Of a stretch of DNA of 64,000 nucleotides, positions 59,191 to 64,000 are shown piece by piece; position 1 is the stretch's first letter; the number at the start of each line of letters is the position of its first letter. The DNA lies in the NCBI RefSeq assembly GCF_000250675.2, contig NC_018681.1, positions 2,356,001 to 2,420,000 on the forward strand, written 5' to 3'. Under the pieces are notes generated by a model, which did no database searches, was not told the origin of the DNA, and worked only from the letters and a program-made list of their open reading frames with translations. The position numbers and the translations under genes were made by a program. This stretch comes from Nocardia brasiliensis ATCC 700358. Its GTDB lineage: Bacteria > Actinomycetota > Actinomycetes > Mycobacteriales > Mycobacteriaceae.

Positions 59191-60310
59191 CGGCGGTCAC
59201 CGCGGTAAGGTGCACGTAAGCGACAGAGAACCGTGCGGACTCCGGAACAAAGCACAACAATGTGTCACCGGCCTCTATGAGATCCCGTGCCAACATTTCT
59301 TCCAAGATCACGAATATAGCGGCGCTGCCGATGTTTCCGACACGAGTGAGATTGGAGTACCACCGTTCGCTCGGTGGTACTGGTATGCCACGTCGGGAGA
59401 ACTCGCGGAGCAGCAGGCCCTTCAATCGCTCGTTGGAATAATGTGCCGGCATCCACCGGATCCGATACGGATCGATGCGGTCGGACTTCCACAACCCTTC
59501 GTAATCCTCGACGCAGACCCGAACCACCTCTGGAATCAGGTGCAGGTTCTGGCGCCATGCCAGGGCTCCCGCCGCTTCAGCCGCCGCAGCGGAAGGGTAG
59601 TCCCACCAAGAGCGAAGCGGTGCATCGGATGCGGAACCCAGATACATACAGGTCTCATGGACGTGCGCATAGGAATTCAGGGAGATCCAGTCGATCCGCA
59701 ACGACACTCCGCGGGAAGCCGGCTGGTCACGCAGGATTGCCGCACCGGCCCCGTCGGACAGCATGTAGCGAAGAAAGGCCGCCTCCATCGGAAGTTCCCC
59801 GGTATCGGTGGCGACGGTATCGAAATGCGCGTTCTTGAAGATTCGGCCATTGCATTCCGACGCGACCACCACCGCTGTGTTTTTCGTGCCGGACCCGACA
59901 TGCAGGTGCGCTGTCTGAAGGGCTGAGGTTCCGGCATTGCAGCCGCCGTAGGTACTGATGACCTCACACTGTGCTGATTTCAGTTCGCCGTGCACCAGCG
60001 AAGCCAAACCCGGCATGATGACATCGCCGACAGTGGTCGCGGCGGCCAAGAACTGGATATCGGCAAGGGACACTTCGGACCGGGCGATGGCATCGTTCAC
60101 GGCCTTGGCGCACATGCGCGTGTTCGACCAGACCGCTTTCTGCTGCTGGTCGAGGGCGTAGTGCCTCGTGGTGATCCCCGAGTTGGTCAGCACCTTGTTC
60201 TTGAGAGCGCGCGTACTCGGCCCGGGCCGACCCACGTAAGTGTCCATTTGGTCGTTGGACACCGGTTCCCCAGGTAGGAATCGCCCCATTGCTGTGATGT
60301 ATACGGGCAT
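59183..60310 (-). CDS. DarB-like ketosynthase (KAS III fold)
   Basis: A 375-residue thiolase-fold enzyme. The N terminus (VYITAMGRFLPGEPVSNDQM, then NSGITTRHYALDQ) matches DarB, the ketosynthase that joins two beta-ketoacyl chains to a cyclohexanedione precursor of dialkylresorcinols. The nucleophile is Cys124 in STYGGCNAGTSA, and WMPAHYSNERLKG and TRVGNIGSAA supply the histidine and asparagine. A very strong ribosome binding site (AAGGAGGT at 60317-60324) lies six bases before ATG 60310. It overlaps the DarA-like gene. DarA plus DarB together are the reason for assigning the cluster. Confidence 0.8.
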   Translation of the reverse strand: MPVYITAMGRFLPGEPVSNDQMDTYVGRPGPSTRALKNKVLTNSGITTRHYALDQQQKAVWSNTRMCAKAVNDAIARSEVSLADIQFLAAATTVGDVIMPGLASLVHGELKSAQCEVISTYGGCNAGTSALQTAHLHVGSGTKNTAVVVASECNGRIFKNAHFDTVATDTGELPMEAAFLRYMLSDGAGAAILRDQPASRGVSLRIDWISLNSYAHVHETCMYLGSASDAPLRSWWDYPSAAAAEAAGALAWRQNLHLIPEVVRVCVEDYEGLWKSDRIDPYRIRWMPAHYSNERLKGLLLREFSRRGIPVPPSERWYSNLTRVGNIGSAAIFVILEEMLARDLIEAGDTLLCFVPESARFSVAYVHLTAVTADD

Positions 60311-60314
60311 CGGT

Positions 60315-60590
60315 TTACCTCCTTCGGGTGGTGAGTTGTTCGGCTAGCGAGAGCAGATCCCCGACGGTGTCGGCGTCGAAGAGGCTCTCGGTATCGAGGT
60401 CCAGCCCAGTGGCCTTGCGCAGATCGACAACCAGGGCCATCAACTCGAGCGAGTCGACATCCAGGCCATCGCCGAGTCGTGCGGCCTCGACGACCTGGGC
60501 GGGGTCGACACCGCGCCGGTCATGGAGCCAGCCGGCGATGAATGCCAGCAACTTGTCACGGTCGAGAACACGATCGTTGTCCGGGCTCAC
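60315..60590 (-). CDS. Acyl carrier protein (second, DAR-like cluster)
   Basis: A 91-residue acyl carrier protein starting at GTG 60590. The phosphopantetheine attachment serine is Ser47 in LDVDSLELMALV. The family pattern of four helices is intact and the C-terminal helix (DADTVGDLLSLAEQL) is typical. It lies between the KAS III gene (33 bases upstream) and the DarB-like gene, so it probably carries the starter or first chain. It differs clearly in sequence from the ACP at 55674. Confidence 0.9.
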   Translation of the reverse strand: MSPDNDRVLDRDKLLAFIAGWLHDRRGVDPAQVVEAARLGDGLDVDSLELMALVVDLRKATGLDLDTESLFDADTVGDLLSLAEQLTTRRR

Positions 60591-60623
60591 TTGCTCGGTA
60601 GTCCTTTCGGTGCTTCGTGATCG

Positions 60624-61607
60624 TCACGGCAGCCGCACGACCTGTGCCGCGTAGGTCAGGCCGGCGCCGAAGCCCAACAGCAGCGCGAGACTTCCTGCGA
60701 CTGTGGGGTATTCGGCTGTCAGCCGATCCAATGCCAGCGGAATGGACGCTGAGGATGTATTGCCGGACGAGCTGATATCGCGGGCCACCACTGCGTCGCG
60801 GCGGATTCCGATGCTTCGGGTCAGCCTGTCGATCATTCGGGTGTTGGCCTGGTGCGGAACGAACACGTCCACCTCGTCGACTTTCACCCCTGCTTTGGCG
60901 CATGCCTGCACAGCCACGTCGACGAGCTCGGTAACAGCCCATTGGTAGACCTCGCGGCCGCGCATGGTTATCCGGCGTTGCCAAGCGGGAACCCGGATGA
61001 GTTCCGCTCCGCTCCCGTCCGAACCCCAGACCACCGGCCCGATGTCTGTGCCGGAACTCGACGTGACCAGAACCGCGCCTGCGCCGTCCGCGAACACCGG
61101 TGCGGTGATCGGATCGGACGGATCCGTCCAGTCCCGGAGGCGCTCGGCGCCGATCACCAGCACCTGCTCGGCCGTGGCGCATCGGATCAGGCAGTCTGCC
61201 ACGGCCAGGGCATAACAGAACCCCGAGCAGCCTGCGTTGATGTCGAATGCCGCGGCCTCGGGAATATCGAGCATTGCCGCGACCGATGCCGCTCCATTCG
61301 GAATAGGCGAAGGCTGCGAGCACGTGGCCAATATGACGCCGTCGATCTCGCCGGGCCGGGCATCGACGTTCCTGATGGCGCTGCCGGCTGCAGCGGTGGC
61401 CATCGCGACAACGGTCTCGTCGTCGGTGCCGAACCCTCGGGTTGAAATCCCCACTCGTTGCCGGATCCACGCATCGTCGACCGGTGGACCTATTTCTGCC
61501 GATAGCGCATCATTGTCGACAACGACACTCGGGCGGTAGGCGCCGATGGAACGAATCCGCGACCCCGGAGAACTGCTTTTCGGAGTGCGGAGATGATTTT
61601 GTACTAT
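60624..61607 (-). CDS. KAS III (FabH-like) initiating enzyme with no canonical start codon
   Basis: A KAS III enzyme: Cys127 in INAGCSGFCYA (Cys76 if the GTG at 61454 is used), VPHQANTR and SSGNTSSASIPLA provide the Cys-His-Asn triad. The first canonical start, GTG 61454, would remove about 50 residues that clearly belong to the family, since the frame upstream reads GSRIRSIGAYRPSVVVDNDA and DAWIRQRVGI, just as in actinobacterial FabH. Between the in-frame TAG at 61617-61619 and that GTG no ATG, GTG or TTG occurs. AGGAG at 61614-61618 lies six bases ahead of ATA 61607, so an ATA or other rare start is proposed. It would prime the cluster chain with acetyl- or acyl-CoA. Confidence 0.75.
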   Translation of the reverse strand: MVQNHLRTPKSSSPGSRIRSIGAYRPSVVVDNDALSAEIGPPVDDAWIRQRVGISTRGFGTDDETVVAMATAAAGSAIRNVDARPGEIDGVILATCSQPSPIPNGAASVAAMLDIPEAAAFDINAGCSGFCYALAVADCLIRCATAEQVLVIGAERLRDWTDPSDPITAPVFADGAGAVLVTSSSGTDIGPVVWGSDGSGAELIRVPAWQRRITMRGREVYQWAVTELVDVAVQACAKAGVKVDEVDVFVPHQANTRMIDRLTRSIGIRRDAVVARDISSSGNTSSASIPLALDRLTAEYPTVAGSLALLLGFGAGLTYAAQVVRLP

Positions 61608-61619
61608 CGCAATCTCCTA

Positions 61620-62161
61620 TCGATGTTGCCGCAAATGGAATCAGCCGTTTGCGACCTGTCGGCATGGATATGCATTCTCTCGGCGTGGTATCGAGATAAT
61701 GTCGATCAGCAATTGATGATCTTATTATCGGACAGGCCTGGGGGTGTCGTACGCAGCTTATGGAATTCATTGCGGCGCGGCGAAGATCAATTTCGACTGC
61801 CGTGGATCGGGTTCGAAACTCGAGGGTGAAACAGCGGCAACGTCGCGGCCAACTGCCGCCGACCGCTACCCGATGTACCGGCGCCGCCTTGTTTCTCGCA
61901 GCGGTGCTGCTGACTCCCGATGCCCTCATTGATATCAATCCAGGCCGATCGATTCGGGTGGGGATTCTGTGAGGAGCTGCGGTTGTCGGCAACCAGTGGG
62001 CTTCGCCACCGAAGTCCCCTGTTTCTCTGGCACTTTCGAATATCAACCGGTGTTGACATGGTCGATCTTCATGCTGCCGTTCGACCAGGTTGGTCCTAGT
62101 CAGCGCCGAGCTCGCCCGGATGAGGTTGTGCGTTGCGACTCACGCCCAATTGAACGAGGGT
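61620..62161. other. Intergenic region upstream of the DAR-like cluster
   Basis: About 540 bases without a gene that I can support. The part at about 61,600-61,780 has noticeably lower GC than the rest of the window, as expected for a promoter region of the leftward cluster. Reading frames here have no family resemblance and poor codon use. No operator repeat or terminator of quality was identified. Confidence 0.5.
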
Positions 62162-63007
62162 TCAACGCTCGAAGAGGGACCGGTGGGTTCTGATCCACTC
62201 GGCGACGGTGCGGGGGGTGCGGCCGAGGGTGTCCTGGACGGTCAGGGTGGTCTCGGCGAGGGCGTTGTGCCGGTAGGCGGTATCGATGCCGAGAAGGATT
62301 TCGGCTGCGGCACTGTTCAGTCCCGCCTCGAGCAGGATTCGGCGTTGGTCGTCGGGGCTGCGGTGGGTGTAGGTGACCGGGCGGGCGAGTTCGGTGGTGA
62401 ACAGTTCGGCTAGTTCGGGCATGGACCAGGGGCGGGCGCCGGTCAGGTGGAGCGAGCGCTGGGTGTCGTCCGTGGCAGTGCGGAGTTCGTGGGCGGCGAC
62501 GGCGGCCACGTCTGCGGCATCGATGAGGTTGACGCGACCGGATGCCGCTGTGCCGCCCCAGGTTCCGGCTCGAATCAAGGGCGCCGACACCGCGAGGATA
62601 TCGGTGAAGGTGGCGGGCCGCAGGACGGTGAAGCCGATCGGGGCGGCGGCGAGATGGGTTTCGATTTCGGCGTGCCAATCCCAGGGGTGGGTGTTGGCCG
62701 GTCCGCCCATGGCGGACAGTTTCACGAGGTGCCGCACGCCGGCGGCGACGGCGGCGTCGATGACGGCCTTTTCGTGCTGCACCTGGTCGGGACTCGAGCC
62801 GTGCGCCAGGAAGACCCGGCTGCTCCCGGACAAGGCGCGGCGCAAAGTTGACGCGTCCGAGTAGTCGGCCCGTACATAGGAGACCTGTTCGTCGTCCGCG
62901 AGGTCGCGCCGCGTCAGGACCCATGGTCGAATCCCTTCGGCGGTCAGGTATTTCACCAGATGGCTGCCGACGCGGCCGGTGCCACCCACTACTGCGATGG
63001 AATTCAT
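62162..63007 (-). CDS. NmrA-like NAD(P)-binding reductase
   Basis: A 281-residue atypical short-chain dehydrogenase of the NmrA/isoflavone reductase-like group. The N terminus IAVVGGTGRVGSHLVKYL is the GxxGxxG dinucleotide motif. VSYVRADYSDASTLRRAL, VKLSAMGGPANTHPWDWHAE and LRPATFTDIL are typical of NmrA and quinone-reductase QOR2-type proteins that bind NAD(P)H and act as redox sensors or reductases. The usual YxxxK active site is not obvious. The ATG is at 63007. It follows the Old Yellow Enzyme gene after 41 bases on the same strand, so both may be one operon. Confidence 0.87.
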   Translation of the reverse strand: MNSIAVVGGTGRVGSHLVKYLTAEGIRPWVLTRRDLADDEQVSYVRADYSDASTLRRALSGSSRVFLAHGSSPDQVQHEKAVIDAAVAAGVRHLVKLSAMGGPANTHPWDWHAEIETHLAAAPIGFTVLRPATFTDILAVSAPLIRAGTWGGTAASGRVNLIDAADVAAVAAHELRTATDDTQRSLHLTGARPWSMPELAELFTTELARPVTYTHRSPDDQRRILLEAGLNSAAAEILLGIDTAYRHNALAETTLTVQDTLGRTPRTVAEWIRTHRSLFER

Positions 63008-63048
63008 CGTCGCCCCTTCTGTTTCGGCGGTGCGTGTGCTCGGGTGGT

Positions 63049-64000
63049 TCAGAACAGGGTTTGCAGGACGCTGACGTCGAAGGGCGTAGCGTCGGATAGG
63101 TGACCGGACAGGGCTTTTCGTGGCCACTGCGGGTCGGCGAGAAAGGCGCGGCCGACGGCGGCCAGGTCGAACTCGTCGCGTTCGAGCCGGTCCAGGAGCT
63201 GGTCGATATCGGTTGCGTCGGCTCGGGCATTGAAGCCGTTGTGGTCGCGGAACACGCTGTCGAGGCCGACAGAACCGACGGTGATGGCCGGCCTTCCGGT
63301 GAGCTTCTTGGTCCAGCCCGCGAGATTGAGGTCGCTCCCTGCGAATTCGGGTGTCCAGTAGCGTCTGGTCGACGCGTGGAAGATATCGACGCCGGCGTCG
63401 GCGATGGGGGTTAGCAGGCGCTCGAGCTCGTCGGGAGTGTCCGCGAGCCGGGCGTCGTAGTGCTCTTCCTTCCACTGGGACAGCCGGAAGCTGATCGGAA
63501 AATCCGGTCCGACGGCCGCGCGGACCGCGGCGACTGTTTCGGCCGCGAAGCTCGCGCGGGAAGCCGGGTCGCCGCCGTAGCGGTCGGTGCGCCGGTTGGT
63601 GTGTGCCCACAGGAAGTCATCGATCAAATAGCCGTGGGCGCCATGGATCTCCACGGCGTCGAAGCCGAGTTCGCGGGCGGCGGCGGCACCGTCCGCGAAC
63701 GCGGCGATCACGGCATCGATATCGTTCTGAGACATGGCTTTTCCGGCACTGTCGCCGTTGAGGTCGATGCCGGACGGGCCTTCGGCCGGTACCCCGAGCG
63801 GTGCCGTGCCGGGCCGGCGTTGCATGCCGGTATGCCACAGCTGCGGTGCGATGACGCCGCCCGCCGCGTGCACGGCAGCGACGACTTCGGCCCAGCCCGA
63901 CAATGCGTCGGCACCGTAGAAGTGCGGCACATCGGCATAGGCGGGGGCGGCGGCCCGATCGATGTAGGTGCCTTCGGTGATGATCAAGCCGGCGCCACCC
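63049..64000 (-). CDS. NADH:flavin oxidoreductase, Old Yellow Enzyme family, N terminus missing
   Basis: The C-terminal 317 or so residues of an OYE family flavoenzyme; the frame is open at the right edge of the window. Visible motifs are LIITEGTYIDRAAAP, GGVIAPQLWHTGMQ, FDAVEIHGAHGYLIDDFLW (the substrate histidine region H-G-A-H), NRRTDRYGGDPASRASF and the FMN-phosphate loop AAVGRAFLADPQW. OYEs reduce activated C=C bonds using NAD(P)H. The N-terminal FMN strand is outside the window. It probably forms an operon with the downstream NmrA-like gene. Confidence 0.88.
   Translation of the reverse strand, partial: GGAGLIITEGTYIDRAAAPAYADVPHFYGADALSGWAEVVAAVHAAGGVIAPQLWHTGMQRRPGTAPLGVPAEGPSGIDLNGDSAGKAMSQNDIDAVIAAFADGAAAARELGFDAVEIHGAHGYLIDDFLWAHTNRRTDRYGGDPASRASFAAETVAAVRAAVGPDFPISFRLSQWKEEHYDARLADTPDELERLLTPIADAGVDIFHASTRRYWTPEFAGSDLNLAGWTKKLTGRPAITVGSVGLDSVFRDHNGFNARADATDIDQLLDRLERDEFDLAAVGRAFLADPQWPRKALSGHLSDATPFDVSVLQTLF

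Noticed and set aside
61510..62046. A 178-codon frame in the gap upstream of the KAS III gene
   Set aside because: No family resemblance, poor codon use, and it overlaps the KAS III N-terminal coding stretch in another frame.

Overview
This is about 64 kb of high-GC DNA from an actinobacterium of the Mycobacteriales, most likely Nocardia or a close relative. The evidence is the base composition, frequent GTG and TTG starts, a DUF3145 protein, a Ddn-type deazaflavin-dependent reductase, an NDMA-dependent alcohol dehydrogenase end and an actinobacterial-type FabH. No rRNA, tRNA, CRISPR array, insertion sequence or phage was seen. All statements come from reading the sequence; no database was searched.

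Layout. 1-7.6 kb holds housekeeping and accessory single genes, including a large fusion of a macro-like domain to a KAP-type P-loop NTPase with two membrane segments. 7.6-20.7 kb is a glycolate/glyoxylate assimilation region: a FAH-family hydrolase, a fused flavin/Fe-S 2-hydroxyacid dehydrogenase, an ACS-type transporter, a serine-glyoxylate-type aminotransferase, glycerate kinase, glyoxylate carboligase, tartronate semialdehyde reductase and hydroxypyruvate isomerase. Two divergent IclR regulators each face inverted-repeat operator candidates. Glyoxylate would be condensed to tartronate semialdehyde, reduced to glycerate and phosphorylated. 20.8-23.9 kb is an isoleucyl-tRNA synthetase whose class I signature reads GVHH instead of HXGH.

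23.9-38.1 kb is the most striking locus: twelve same-strand genes, most overlapping by 4-13 bases. In transcription order they are a 50-residue DnaJ-type zinc finger, a TPR protein, two unknown proteins, a CHAT-domain peptidase, a small membrane protein, a coiled-coil protein, a ClpB-like AAA+ unfoldase, a radical-SAM protein, a zinc-ribbon/FHA protein, a PP2C phosphatase and a Ser/Thr kinase. This looks like a phosphorylation-controlled conflict or stress-response machine with a protease effector. A receiver-like regulator and a LuxR-type regulator lie just upstream.

39.5-47 kb holds an ABC-F ATPase, a four-gene sugar ABC importer and an unrecognised 540-residue protein. 47-52.5 kb is an operon of acyl-CoA ligase, flavin monooxygenase, alpha-hydroxyacid oxidase and an atypical P450. 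52.6-55.6 kb has a RibD/DHFR-like reductase, an Rrf2 regulator facing two matching operators, an exporter and a nitroreductase. 55.7-61.6 kb is a compact seven-gene natural product cluster (two ACPs, methyltransferase, ketosynthase, DarA-like and DarB-like proteins, KAS III) that resembles dialkylresorcinol biosynthesis. The window ends with an NmrA-like reductase and a partial Old Yellow Enzyme.
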